Below, in pieces: positions 1-7,233 of a DNA stretch of 18,229 nt (position 1 is its first letter; each line of letters opens with the position of its first letter). This DNA comes from an uncultured Eubacteriales bacterium. Its GTDB lineage: Bacteria > Bacillota > Clostridia > Oscillospirales > CAG-272. Location of the stretch: contig CAKSLU010000030.1 of NCBI GenBank assembly GCA_934474225.1, forward strand, positions 1-18,229. Direction: 5' to 3'. The notes beneath the pieces are model-generated. The model was not told the origin of the DNA, made no database searches, and was given only the letters and a program-made list of their open reading frames with translations. The position numbers and the translations under genes are program-made.

Positions 1-224
1 CCATCCCGATCTACGATCAGGGCACGCGGTATGAGACCGCCGCGGATGTGGAGCACATCTACGACATTGTGATGTCCACAAAAAAGCAGCTCGGCTATGA
101 TGAGAGCATCTACAATGTCATCATGGAGGAGGCGTCCGCGTTCTTCTCCGGCGAGAAGAGCGTGGAGGAGGTCACAAAGCTGATCAACAATCGGGTGGGG
201 ATCATCCTGACCGAAAACCGGTGA
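1..224 (+). CDS. Extracellular solute-binding protein, C-terminal fragment
   Basis: This open frame enters from the left edge (codons start at base 3) and stops at TGA 222-224, leaving about 73 residues. The tail contains IYNVIMEEASAFFSGEKS followed by VEEVTKLINNRVGIILTE. That matches the C-terminus of family 1 type extracellular solute-binding lipoproteins of sugar ABC importers, where a 'bulk of E..a.F..GqkSveEva..iq.R' helix is followed by a short 'yl.E' end. The N-terminus, signal peptide and ligand-binding residues lie outside the window, so the substrate cannot be inferred. A clean intrinsic terminator lies about 105 bp downstream, so the gene probably ends its transcription unit. The family assignment rests on the tail only; another binding-protein family is possible. 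Confidence 0.72.
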   Translation, partial: IPIYDQGTRYETAADVEHIYDIVMSTKKQLGYDESIYNVIMEEASAFFSGEKSVEEVTKLINNRVGIILTENR

Positions 225-227
225 CAT

Positions 228-261
228 TTGACCGGCGGATGCTGGGTTGACCGGCGGATGC
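228..261 (+). repeat. Short tandem direct repeat, TTGACCGGCGGATGC
   Basis: The 15-mer TTGACCGGCGGATGC occurs at 228-242 and again at 247-261. Related GGATGCGGTAC strings recur at 491-501 and within the promoter spacer at 837-847. This marks the start of a repeat-rich non-coding stretch running to about 800. I see no protein in it. Confidence 0.7.
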
Positions 262-328
262 GGTCCGCACCGACCGGCGAAAACAAAGAAATGATGGAGG
301 CAGTCTGCCTCTGCCGATTAAAGATGAA

Positions 329-352
329 AACCGCTCGGAAACGAGCGGTTTT
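329..352 (+). terminator. Rho-independent terminator of the solute-binding protein gene
   Basis: The stem AACCGCTCG/CGAGCGGTT closes a GAAA tetraloop and ends in TTTT. It is a compact, perfect 9-bp hairpin about 105 bp after the stop codon. The A-rich 5' side could let it work on the other strand too, but no minus-strand gene reads into it. Confidence 0.85.
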
Positions 353-384
353 CTGCATATCGGTTCTATTTTCGCCGGTCTACC

Positions 385-436
385 CACGCAAATCACCGTC
401 GCCGTATGCAAATACGGCTTGACGGCAATTTGCGTG
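385..436. repeat. 52-bp interrupted palindrome
   Basis: The arms read CACGCAAAT, CCGTC and GCCGTAT on the left and ATACGGC, GACGG and ATTTGCGTG on the right, around a GCAA loop. They are interrupted only by a CA/CA internal loop and a TT bulge, so 21 base pairs form in total. There is no U-tract, so it does not look like a terminator. It could be a REP-like element or an mRNA-stabilising hairpin. The symmetry is direct observation; the function is unknown. Confidence 0.75.
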
Positions 437-448
437 ACTTGCGAACTC

Positions 449-700
449 GCCTGCGCCGGTCAAGGCGGCGGAGTGCGAGGGGTGACCGGTGGATGCGGTA
501 CTCGCCTGCGCCGGTCAAGGCGGCAAGGCGGGGATTTTTTGCGGAAAGAAACGGGGATGCACATTTCCGGTAGGGGTCGGCGCCCTCGACGACCCGCCAC
601 TGCCTGCGCCGGTCAGGGCGGCGGAGTGCGAGGTTTTTACGGAAAGAAACGACGGCGCACAAACCGTAGGGGCGACCGTCGAATCGCCCGTGTTCGTACC
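449..700. repeat. Tandem ~100-bp repeat units in non-coding DNA
   Basis: Three copies of a CCTGCGCCGGTCA(A/G)GGCGGC segment begin near 450, 504 and 603. The second and third are followed by matching TTTTT(G/A)CGGAAAGAAACG blocks (about 536-552 and 634-651) and then by a GTAGGGG-type hairpin segment (570-596 and 666-690). The last two therefore form degenerate direct repeats of about 100 bp. Spurious open frames cross the region, but their protein sequences are Arg/Gly-rich and repeat-derived, so I call it non-coding. Confidence 0.6.
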
Positions 701-712
701 GATGTAATTTTT

Positions 713-784
713 GTAGGGACCGGCGTCCTCGACGGTCCGTTTGTGCTTTGGTGGGGGCGGACCGTCGAGGACGCCGGTTCCTAC
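713..784. repeat. Long inverted repeat of the GTAGGG-type intergenic family
   Basis: Positions 713-739 (starting GTAGGGACCGGCGTCC) are the reverse complement of 758-784, with one mismatch over 27 bp and an 18-nt loop between. Each arm contains its own smaller inverted motif (ACCG..CGGT). Related single hairpin segments sit at 570-596 and 666-690, so the window carries at least three or four members of one repeat family. Similar GTAGGGGC...GCCC strings are, to my knowledge, common between genes in Oscillospiraceae. The element has the shape of a non-autonomous palindromic element, but no target-site duplication is obvious. Confidence 0.7.
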
Positions 785-821
785 GGGTTGGTGTATCCGC
801 CCCCGCATCCTCCCCCTATCC

Positions 822-850
822 TTGACAACGGCAGGCGGATGCGGTACAAT
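822..850 (+). promoter_or_regulatory. Sigma-A promoter of the membrane protein gene
   Basis: A TTGACA -35 box (822-827) and a TACAAT -10 box (845-850) are separated by 17 bp. This is close to the vegetative consensus. Transcription should start near 857, giving a short leader of about 35 nt before the GAGGTG ribosome binding site and the ATG at 892. Confidence 0.85.
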
Positions 851-891
851 AGGGTACAACATAACACAACACATCAAAGCGAGGTGCGCAT

Positions 892-1635
892 ATGCAGGGG
901 CAGGACAACGACAAGCTGACGCCGACGGCGGAGCCGGGCGGGAAATTCTTTCGCCGGCTCGACAACTTCTGGTATCACAACAAGTGGAAGACCATCATCG
1001 TGAGCTTTCTGCTCTTGACGCTGATCGTCTGCGTCGTGCAGTTTGCAGGGCGCGAGGATGTGGACTTGTACATCCTCTATGCGGGACCCTACAAGTTTGG
1101 GCAGACCGACACGCAGAGCCTTGAAAGCGCGTTTTCCGCCATTGCGGACGACCGCGACGAAAACGGCAAGGTGCGCGTGGAACTGATCGACCTCTATCTG
1201 ATGTCGGACGAGCAGATCGAGGGCGCGGTCTCGTCCGCGCAGGCAAACGGCGAGGCGGTGGTTGTCAACTATGAGATGTTCAAGAGCAACCGCACCACAT
1301 TTGACCAGCAGATTCTCGCGGGCGATGTGGTCATCTGCCTGCTCGACCCGTGGCTGTATGCCGATGTCAAGGCGGCGGACGGCTTTCTGCCGCTTGCCGA
1401 CGCGCTTGGCTACACGCCGGAGAATGCCGTGGACGACTACGCCGTCCGCATCGGAGACACGCCGCTCGGCAGCTATTTTTCGGTGCTGCGCGGACTGGAC
1501 AGCGACACGCTGCTCTGCGTGCGCCGTATGAGCAGCTTCTCCTTCCTCAAGGGGCAGACCCGCACCGAGAAATACTACAACTACTGCCTCGACACCTTCA
1601 AGAAGATTTTCACCTTCGCCGCGCCGACGGAATAA
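892..1635 (+). CDS. Single-pass membrane-anchored protein of unknown function
   Basis: The protein has 247 residues. I do not recognise a named family. The start is supported by GAGGTG at 881-886 and by a consensus promoter. A hydrophilic N-terminus of about 30 residues contains LDNFWYHNKWK. It is followed by one membrane helix (about 34-52, TIIVSFLLLTLIVCVVQF) and an extracytoplasmic domain of about 195 residues by the positive-inside rule. The region around 125-165 (TTFDQQILAGDVVICLLDPWLYADV, then GFLPLADAL) looks like the 'aGdaDv...l..y...G.l.pL.d.l' part of periplasmic binding proteins, so a membrane-tethered, binding-protein-like fold is possible. This is inference from a weak resemblance. 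The gene is monocistronic: it lies between repeat blocks with its own promoter, and a terminator lies downstream at 1891-1914. Confidence 0.85.
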   Translation: MQGQDNDKLTPTAEPGGKFFRRLDNFWYHNKWKTIIVSFLLLTLIVCVVQFAGREDVDLYILYAGPYKFGQTDTQSLESAFSAIADDRDENGKVRVELIDLYLMSDEQIEGAVSSAQANGEAVVVNYEMFKSNRTTFDQQILAGDVVICLLDPWLYADVKAADGFLPLADALGYTPENAVDDYAVRIGDTPLGSYFSVLRGLDSDTLLCVRRMSSFSFLKGQTRTEKYYNYCLDTFKKIFTFAAPTE

Positions 1636-1871
1636 GCCTCCCTTGTGTAAAGGGAGTGTGTCCCGGAACGCAAGCGTTCCTAATGAGTTTCCCTTGCGGG
1701 AAACATCATCGCCGACGGAGGGATTGTTTTGTATGGAACAACCCCTCAGTCACCTGACGGTTGAAGATGTTTTTCGGTTTCGCTCGCGAAATCGTCGGTG
1801 TTCAGCCGACGAAGAAAAACTCCGCGAGACGCATCGCGTCTCGTACAGCTCACCCCTTGCACAGGGGAGCC
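1636..1871. repeat. Large multi-hairpin palindromic repeat (copy 1)
   Basis: The element starts directly after the upstream TAA stop and shares three blocks with the copy at 13988-14102: a left end beginning GCCTCCCTTGTG (1636-1656), a core GGAGGGATTGTT (1717-1728) plus ACAACCCCTCAGTCACCT (1738-1755), and a right end CCCCTTGCACAGGGGAGCC (1853-1871). The ends and the core pair with each other, so the whole folds back on itself. Between the shared blocks sit extra perfect hairpins: 1665-1680, 1687-1704, 1778-1791, 1793-1811 and 1825-1843. Two of these are nested in a TTTTTC/GAAAAA stem. No convincing protein is encoded. Such repeats are, to my knowledge, abundant in Ruminococcaceae-type genomes. 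Confidence 0.85.
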
Positions 1872-1890
1872 TGCATAGCAGGTTTACTCA

Positions 1891-1914
1891 AAGCCCCCCC
1901 TTTCGGGGGCTTTT
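1891..1914 (+). terminator. Rho-independent terminator after the membrane protein gene and repeat
   Basis: The stem AAGCCCCC/GGGGGCTT with a short C/T loop is followed by TTTT and further pyrimidines. It closes the transcription unit that includes the membrane protein gene and the palindromic repeat. The next promoter begins only a few bases later. Confidence 0.85.
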
Positions 1915-1917
1915 CTC

Positions 1918-1946
1918 TTGCAAGGCGAGGGAAAAAGTGCTATACT
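1918..1946 (+). promoter_or_regulatory. Sigma-A promoter of the ABC exporter-mtnN operon
   Basis: TTGCAA (1918-1923) and TATACT (1941-1946) are separated by 17 bp. The -35 box lies directly behind the preceding terminator. The predicted start near 1953 gives a leader of about 28 nt carrying GGAG (1970-1973) before the ATG at 1981. Confidence 0.75.
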
Positions 1947-1980
1947 ATTTAAGTTAAATTCATCAAAACGGAGATTGCGC

Positions 1981-3702
1981 ATGAAACGGGTTTTCGGCTA
2001 CCTTGCAAAATTCAAAAAAGAAGCAGTGCTCGCGCCGCTCTTCAAGATGCTGGAGGCGACCTTCGAGCTGCTCGTGCCGCTCGTCGTCAAGAGCCTGGTC
2101 GATGTCGGCATCAAAAATGCGGACAAACCTTACATCCTCGCGATGTGCGGCCTCCTGGTGCTGTTCTGCGTCATCGGCTTCGTCAGCGCGGCGACGGCGC
2201 AGTATTTCTCGGCAAAGGCGGCGGTCGGCGTCGCCACCGAACTGCGGCACGACATGTTTTTGAAAGTGCAGCACTTCTGCCATGCCGAGCTGGACAGCGT
2301 GGGCATTTCCAACACGCTCACCCGCATGACGAGCGACCTTTCCCAGGTGCAGACCGGCATCAACATGACGCTGCGCCTGCTCTTGCGCTCACCGTTTATC
2401 GTCTTCGGCGCGATGATTCTCGCGTTCACCATCGATGTGCGCTGTGCGCTCATCTTTGCGGTGGCAATTCCGCTCCTCTTAGTCGTAGTGTTTGCCATCA
2501 CGCTCGTCACCATCCCGATGTTCCGCCGCGTGCAGAGCAAGCTCGGCGATGTGCTGAAGTCCACGCGCGGCAACCTCGTCGGCGCGCGCGTCATCCGCGC
2601 TTTCTGCGCCGAGGACCGCATGACGCGCGAGTTTGACGGTGAGAACGACCTGCTCACATCCATGCAGAAGAAGGCGGCGCGCATCTCGGTGCTCTTAAAC
2701 CCGCTGACCTATCTCATCATCAATGTCGCGGTCATCGTGCTCATCTGGACGGGCGCTCTGCGCATGGAGGCGGGACTGCTCACGCAGGGCGCGCTGCTCG
2801 CGCTCTACGACTACATGTCGCAGATTCTGATCGAACTCATCAAATTTGCCAACTTCATCGTCACGGTCACCAAATCCGTGGCGTCTGCCGAGCGCATCGA
2901 CGAGTTCATGGCGGCGGGCAGTCCGCGCGCCGTGCTCGATGCCGTGCGCGATGCGGGCAAGCCGTATATCACCTTTGACCACGTCTCCTTCCACTATCCG
3001 AGCGGCGGCGATGTGCTGCACGACATCAGCTTCACCGCAAATCGCGGCGAGACCGTCGGCATCATCGGCGGCACGGGCAGCGGCAAGACGACGCTTGTCA
3101 ACCTGATTCCGCGCTACTATGACGCAACCGACGGCACCGTCGCGGTGGACGGGCTGGATGTGCGCGCCTATGCGGACGACGACCTGCAAAAAATGGTCGG
3201 CTACGTCCCGCAGAAGGCGGTGCTCTTCCGCGGCAGCATCCGCGACAACATGCGCTGGGGCAAGGCGGACGCGACCGACGAAGAAATCGTGGACGCCATC
3301 ACCCGCGCGCAGGGCGCGGACATCCTGCGCGCCAAAGGCTCACTGGACGCCGCCGTTGTCGAGGGGGGCAAAAACTTCTCGGGCGGGCAGCGCCAGCGCC
3401 TCACCATCGCGCGCGCGCTCGTGCGCAAGCCGGAGATTCTGATTCTCGACGACAGCGCTTCCGCGCTGGACTACGCGACCGACGCGCGCCTGCGCGCAAC
3501 GATTCGCGCAGCGGAAAATCCGCCGACCACCTTTATCGTGTCGCAGCGCGCCGCCTCGATGATGCACGCCGACAAGATTGTTGTGCTGGACGACGGCGCG
3601 GCGGTGGGCATCGGCACGCATGAAGAGCTGCTAAAGATTTGCCCGGTCTACCGCGAGATTTACGATTCCCAGTTTAAGAAAGGAGATGCCGCAGATGACT
3701 GA
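1981..3702 (+). CDS. ABC exporter half-transporter, degenerate-site subunit
   Basis: The protein has 573 residues: an N-terminal type-1 exporter membrane domain (hydrophobic segments near 15-37, 51-75, 131-150, 154-178, 241-262 and 268-290) and a C-terminal ATPase. The ATPase shows Walker A GGTGSGKT (363-370), Q-loop Q411, a canonical signature FSGGQ (466-470) and Walker B ILILDD. The catalytic glutamate is replaced by Asp491, and the switch histidine by Gln522 (VSQRAAS). These are the hallmarks of the subunit holding the degenerate ATP site in heterodimeric exporters such as TM287/288 and LmrCD. I chose ATG 1981 (GGAG 7 nt upstream) over an in-frame TTG at 1918, which lies inside the promoter. 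It overlaps the next gene by 8 nt, so the two are probably translationally coupled and assemble together. The substrate cannot be read from sequence. Confidence 0.95.
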   Translation: MKRVFGYLAKFKKEAVLAPLFKMLEATFELLVPLVVKSLVDVGIKNADKPYILAMCGLLVLFCVIGFVSAATAQYFSAKAAVGVATELRHDMFLKVQHFCHAELDSVGISNTLTRMTSDLSQVQTGINMTLRLLLRSPFIVFGAMILAFTIDVRCALIFAVAIPLLLVVVFAITLVTIPMFRRVQSKLGDVLKSTRGNLVGARVIRAFCAEDRMTREFDGENDLLTSMQKKAARISVLLNPLTYLIINVAVIVLIWTGALRMEAGLLTQGALLALYDYMSQILIELIKFANFIVTVTKSVASAERIDEFMAAGSPRAVLDAVRDAGKPYITFDHVSFHYPSGGDVLHDISFTANRGETVGIIGGTGSGKTTLVNLIPRYYDATDGTVAVDGLDVRAYADDDLQKMVGYVPQKAVLFRGSIRDNMRWGKADATDEEIVDAITRAQGADILRAKGSLDAAVVEGGKNFSGGQRQRLTIARALVRKPEILILDDSASALDYATDARLRATIRAAENPPTTFIVSQRAASMMHADKIVVLDDGAAVGIGTHEELLKICPVYREIYDSQFKKGDAADD

Positions 3703-5434
3703 CAAGAAGACGCTGCGCCGCGTGCTTGCGTATATCCGCGGCAGCCTCGGCAAAATTCTCCTGACCCTGCTTCTCGCGCTTGCGATTGTCGGCATGACGC
3801 TCTATGTGCCGATTCTCATCGGCGACGCAATTGACCTCTGCGTGGAGGGCGGCGGCATCGACTTTGCCGCAATCCTTGCGCTGCTTGTGCGCGCGGGCGT
3901 GCTGATTGCGCTCACGGCGCTGCTCCAGTGGGTGATGAGCGTGCTCAACTCCAATATCACTTACAAGGTCGTGCACGACATCCGCCGCGACGCCATCCGC
4001 AAGATTCAGGCGCTGCCGCTCTCGTATATCGACGCGCATCCCGCGGGCGAAACGGTCAACCGCGTGATTTCGGATGTGGACACCTTTTCGGACGGCCTGC
4101 TCATGGGCTTCACGCAGTTTTTCACCGGCGTGATTACGATTTTGGGCACGCTCGCCTTCATGCTCGTGCTCGACTGGCGCATTGCGCTGCTCGTCGTGGT
4201 GCTCACGCCGCTGTCGCTCTTTGTGGCGAAGTTCATCGCCGAGCATACGCACGCGATGTTCCTGGAGCAGAGCAGAACCAAGGCGGAGCAGTCGGCGCTG
4301 ATCGACGAGATTGTCACCAATCAGAAGATTTCCATCGCCTTTTCGCACGGCGACGCGAACCTGGAGAAGTTTGACGAGGTGAACGACCGCCTCGCCAAAT
4401 GCTCGGTGCGCGCGCTGTTCTATTCCGCACTGGTCAACCCGTCCACGCGCGTCGTCACCAACCTGGTCTACGGCGGCACGACGCTGCTCGGCGGCCTGTT
4501 CTGCATCGGCGCGGGCGCGACCATGACGGTCGGCAGCCTCGCGGTGTTCCTGCGCTATGCCAACCAGTATACCAAGCCGTTCAACGAGATCTCCGGCGTC
4601 ATCACCGAGCTGCAAAACGCCTTCGCCTGCGCGTCGCGCGTGTTTGAGCTGCTCGACGCCGAGGAGATGCCGCCCGAGACGGGCGCCGTCGATATGGGGA
4701 CGGCGGAGGGCCGCATCGACTTCGAGGACGTTTCGTTCTCCTATGTACCCGAGCGGAAGCTGATCGAACACTTCAACTTCGCGGCGAAGCCGGGACAGCG
4801 CGTGGCCATCGTCGGCCCGACCGGCTGCGGCAAAACGACGCTGATCAACCTCTTAATGCGCTTCTACGACGTCACGGACGGCAAAATCGCGGTGGACGGC
4901 AGGCCGACGGCCGAGATCACCCGCGCCTCGCTGCGCAAAAACTTCGGCATGGTGCTCCAGGAGACCTGGCTGCGCGAGGGGACGATCCGCGACAACATCG
5001 TGATGGGAAAGCCGGACGCGACCGATGAGGAGGTTGTCGCCGCCGCCGGGGCATCCCATGCGCACAGCTTCATTTCCGCCCTGCCGCAGGGCTATGACAC
5101 CTACATCGGCGAGGACGGCGGCGCGCTCAGCGCCGGGCAGAAGCAGCTGCTCTGCATCACGCGCATCATGCTCTGCCTGCCGCCGATGCTGATTCTCGAC
5201 GAGGCGACCTCGTCGATTGACACGCGCACCGAGATGAAGATTCAGCATGCATTTGCCACGCTGATGCGCGGGCGTACCAGCTTTATCGTGGCGCATCGCC
5301 TGTCCACCATCCGCGAGGCGGATGTCATTCTTGTCATGCGGGACGGCAACATTGTGGAGCAGGGCACGCATGACGAACTACTTGCGAAAAACGGCTTCTA
5401 CGCGACGCTCTGGAACGCGCAGTTTGCCAACTGA
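3695..5434 (+). CDS. ABC exporter half-transporter, consensus-site subunit
   Basis: The protein has 579 residues: a six-helix exporter membrane domain followed by an ATPase. It shows Walker A GPTGCGKT (374-381), Q-loop Q422, signature LSAGQ (478-482), Walker B MLILDE with the catalytic Glu503, and the switch His534 (VAHRLSTI). The intact Glu and His make it the partner of the upstream subunit. Its off-consensus signature (A for G) would face the partner's degenerate site, as expected for a heterodimer. I chose ATG 3695 because AGAAAGGAG ends 9 nt before it; the ATG at 3686 touches the Shine-Dalgarno sequence itself. The start lies inside the upstream gene (ATGACTGA shared). mtnN follows 13 nt after the stop. 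Drug or lipid export is typical of the family, but nothing here fixes the substrate. Confidence 0.95.
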   Translation: MTDKKTLRRVLAYIRGSLGKILLTLLLALAIVGMTLYVPILIGDAIDLCVEGGGIDFAAILALLVRAGVLIALTALLQWVMSVLNSNITYKVVHDIRRDAIRKIQALPLSYIDAHPAGETVNRVISDVDTFSDGLLMGFTQFFTGVITILGTLAFMLVLDWRIALLVVVLTPLSLFVAKFIAEHTHAMFLEQSRTKAEQSALIDEIVTNQKISIAFSHGDANLEKFDEVNDRLAKCSVRALFYSALVNPSTRVVTNLVYGGTTLLGGLFCIGAGATMTVGSLAVFLRYANQYTKPFNEISGVITELQNAFACASRVFELLDAEEMPPETGAVDMGTAEGRIDFEDVSFSYVPERKLIEHFNFAAKPGQRVAIVGPTGCGKTTLINLLMRFYDVTDGKIAVDGRPTAEITRASLRKNFGMVLQETWLREGTIRDNIVMGKPDATDEEVVAAAGASHAHSFISALPQGYDTYIGEDGGALSAGQKQLLCITRIMLCLPPMLILDEATSSIDTRTEMKIQHAFATLMRGRTSFIVAHRLSTIREADVILVMRDGNIVEQGTHDELLAKNGFYATLWNAQFAN

Positions 5435-5447
5435 CGGAGGAAACAAC

Positions 5448-6131
5448 ATGATTGGAATTATTTGCGCCATGCAGATTGAGGCGGACGCCATTCGCGAGAC
5501 GCTGCAGTCCCCCACCCGCGAGACGGTCAGCGGCATCGAATTTACCCGCGGCGTCTTGCACGGCAAGGACGTCGTCATGGCGGTCTGCGGCATCGGCAAG
5601 GTCTTTGCCGCCGTCTGCGCCGAGGCGATGATTCTGCGCTATGCGCCAACGCTCCTGCTCAACAGCGGCGTCGGCGGCACGCTCACGCCCGCGCTGTCCA
5701 TCGGCGACCTCGCCGTGGCAACCTCGCTTGTGCAGCACGACATGGACACCAGCGCCCTCGGCGACCCCGTGGGGCTGGTCTCCGGCATCAACAAAATCTA
5801 TTTTGAGGCGGACAAGGACGCGGTCGCGCGCCTCTGCGCCGCCGCCGATAAGGTCGGTGTGAAGACGTGCTGCGGCACCATCGCCTCGGGCGACCAGTTC
5901 CTCGCCGACACGGCGCGCAAGCAGTTTGTCGCCGATACATTCTCGGCGATTGCCTGTGAGATGGAGGGCGCTGCCGTGGCGCAGGTCGCCTATGTCAACC
6001 GCACGCCTTTTGCCGTGATGCGCGCCATCTCGGACAGCGCATCGGGCGATGCGACGATGGAATATCCGAAGTTCCTCGCGATGGCGGCGGCAAAGTCGCA
6101 CGCCATCCTCGATGCATTTCTCAAGGACTGA
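5448..6131 (+). CDS. mtnN: 5'-methylthioadenosine/S-adenosylhomocysteine nucleosidase
   Basis: This 227-residue cytosolic enzyme hydrolyses methylthioadenosine and S-adenosylhomocysteine to adenine plus the thioribose sugar. It serves methionine salvage, methyl-cycle detoxification and the first step towards autoinducer-2. The family motifs are present: GIICAMQIE with Glu11 (equivalent to E. coli Glu12), the substrate-loop motif QHDMDTSALG, CEMEGAA with Met172/Glu173, and RAISDSAS with the catalytic Asp196. The length matches the family (about 230). The start is ATG 5448, with GGAGG 7 nt upstream. It sits 13 nt after the ABC exporter pair and ends just before the shared terminator, so it is the last gene of that operon. 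No luxS is in view. Confidence 0.95.
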   Translation: MIGIICAMQIEADAIRETLQSPTRETVSGIEFTRGVLHGKDVVMAVCGIGKVFAAVCAEAMILRYAPTLLLNSGVGGTLTPALSIGDLAVATSLVQHDMDTSALGDPVGLVSGINKIYFEADKDAVARLCAAADKVGVKTCCGTIASGDQFLADTARKQFVADTFSAIACEMEGAAVAQVAYVNRTPFAVMRAISDSASGDATMEYPKFLAMAAAKSHAILDAFLKD

Positions 6132-6141
6132 ACCGAAAACA

Positions 6142-6176
6142 AAAAACCACGGACGACTTTGCCGTCCGTGGTTTTT
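6142..6176. terminator. Bidirectional terminator between convergent operons
   Basis: An AAAAAACCACGGACG / CGTCCGTGGTTTTT hairpin with a 7-nt loop has an A-tract on one side and a T-tract on the other. It can stop both the mtnN transcript and the opposing GH43 transcript, whose stop codon lies 2 nt away. Confidence 0.93.
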
Positions 6177-6177
6177 G

Positions 6178-7212
6178 TTAAAATATCGTGATCGTCTCGG
6201 TGGTCACGGTATAGTCGGCGGGCTTGCCGCTGCCGTTTCCGATGATGATTTTGCCGTCCTCAATGCGATAGCGCTCGAGGAAGACATAGCGCTTGGCGCC
6301 CTTCTCGCGCGAGAGGTAGGCGTGGTAGCAGATGAAGCGGTCGCCCGCCGCATCCTTGAAGAAGGAGGCGTGCCCGCAGCCGAACACCTTGTCCGACATT
6401 GAGAAGATGGGCGCCTTTTCTTTCTTCCAGTCCTCAATCTTTTCGGGGTCGCCATGAAGCGTCAGCTGCCCGAGCGCGTAGTAGGGCGTCCAGTAGCCGC
6501 TGCCCGAATAGGTGAGGTAGACTTCGCCGTCGTCGCCGTAGATTGCCGTGCCGCCCTCGACCACGCGCGGGCGGATTTTGCCGTCCTTGCCCATGCCGAA
6601 GCCGTGCATCTCCCAGTCCTCGGTGGGGCGGATGATGACGCGCGCGGTTTCGGCGGTGTAGGGATTTGTGAGCTTGGCGAGGCGGACGCGCTGGTGGAAG
6701 TCCTCGGTCTGCCTGCCCACCTCGTCCACCCACATGGCGTAGACATTGCCGCAGGCGCGCAGAATCGTCTGCCCGCAGCACCATGCGGTGTTAAAGTCCG
6801 GGTCAACGGGCGAGGCAAATTTCTCGGGCACATTCCGCGCGCCGGTGACCGGGTTTGCGTAGTGCGCAAACGGGGAATGCGGGTCCTCGCTTTTCAGCAC
6901 ATACATGCGGTGGTTGACATTCTGCCCGTCGTCGCAGGCGATGAAGAGATACCAGCCTGCGTGCGCCTCGCCGAAGTCCTCGGGGGCGAAATAGTGGATC
7001 TCGGGCGACCAAAGGTTGTGCGACCACTCGTGCCCATCCTCCGGCTCAAAGGCGACGATGCTCTCCTCCTCCTGAATCTTCGTCGGGTCGGCAGCGCGCC
7101 ATAGCGTGATGCGGTGTCTGGCGGTGCAGCAGAGGTAGAATTTCCCCTCAAACGGGAACATCCAGGGGTCTGCGCCCTTGCAGATTGGGTTGTGAAAGAA
7201 TACGGTCTTCAT
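6178..7212 (-). CDS. Glycoside hydrolase family 43-like protein, no signal peptide
   Basis: The 344-residue protein is essentially one five-bladed GH43 propeller. Blade motifs in order: NPICKGADPWMF with the likely general base Asp15, LWSPEIHYF (68-75), the MYVLKSEDPHSPF strand, CGQTILR, RVVEGGTAIYG with the likely general acid Glu219, and GCGHASFF with His281, the usual metal-site histidine. GH43 enzymes are mostly arabinofuranosidases, xylosidases and arabinanases; the exact substrate cannot be read here. It has no signal peptide or anchor, so it probably acts in the cytosol on imported oligosaccharides. It is related to, but clearly diverged from, the propeller domains of the two genes upstream on the same strand. 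The start is supported by AAGGAG (7219-7224). Only 21 nt separate it from the preceding gene, indicating co-transcription. Confidence 0.9.
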   Translation of the reverse strand: MKTVFFHNPICKGADPWMFPFEGKFYLCCTARHRITLWRAADPTKIQEEESIVAFEPEDGHEWSHNLWSPEIHYFAPEDFGEAHAGWYLFIACDDGQNVNHRMYVLKSEDPHSPFAHYANPVTGARNVPEKFASPVDPDFNTAWCCGQTILRACGNVYAMWVDEVGRQTEDFHQRVRLAKLTNPYTAETARVIIRPTEDWEMHGFGMGKDGKIRPRVVEGGTAIYGDDGEVYLTYSGSGYWTPYYALGQLTLHGDPEKIEDWKKEKAPIFSMSDKVFGCGHASFFKDAAGDRFICYHAYLSREKGAKRYVFLERYRIEDGKIIIGNGSGKPADYTVTTETITIF

Positions 7213-7233
7213 ATATACTCCTTGTTTTCGGGT

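Noticed and set aside
440..790. Possible CRISPR array
   Set aside because: The repeated segments vary in length, spacing and orientation, contain internal hairpins, and have no uniform spacers or cas genes.
419..919. Open frames across the repeat-rich gap (for example 166 codons on plus)
   Set aside because: The sequence is made of palindromes and direct repeats, the proteins are Arg/Gly-rich, and a promoter for the next gene lies inside the frame.
3674..4771. A 365-codon open frame on the minus strand
   Set aside because: It lies opposite the second ABC exporter gene, has Arg/His/Glu-rich low-information composition, and lacks a ribosome binding site.
5322..5447. Longer N-terminus for mtnN
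   Set aside because: It would overlap the ABC gene by over 100 bp. The ATG at 5448 has GGAGG upstream and gives the exact conserved N-terminus.
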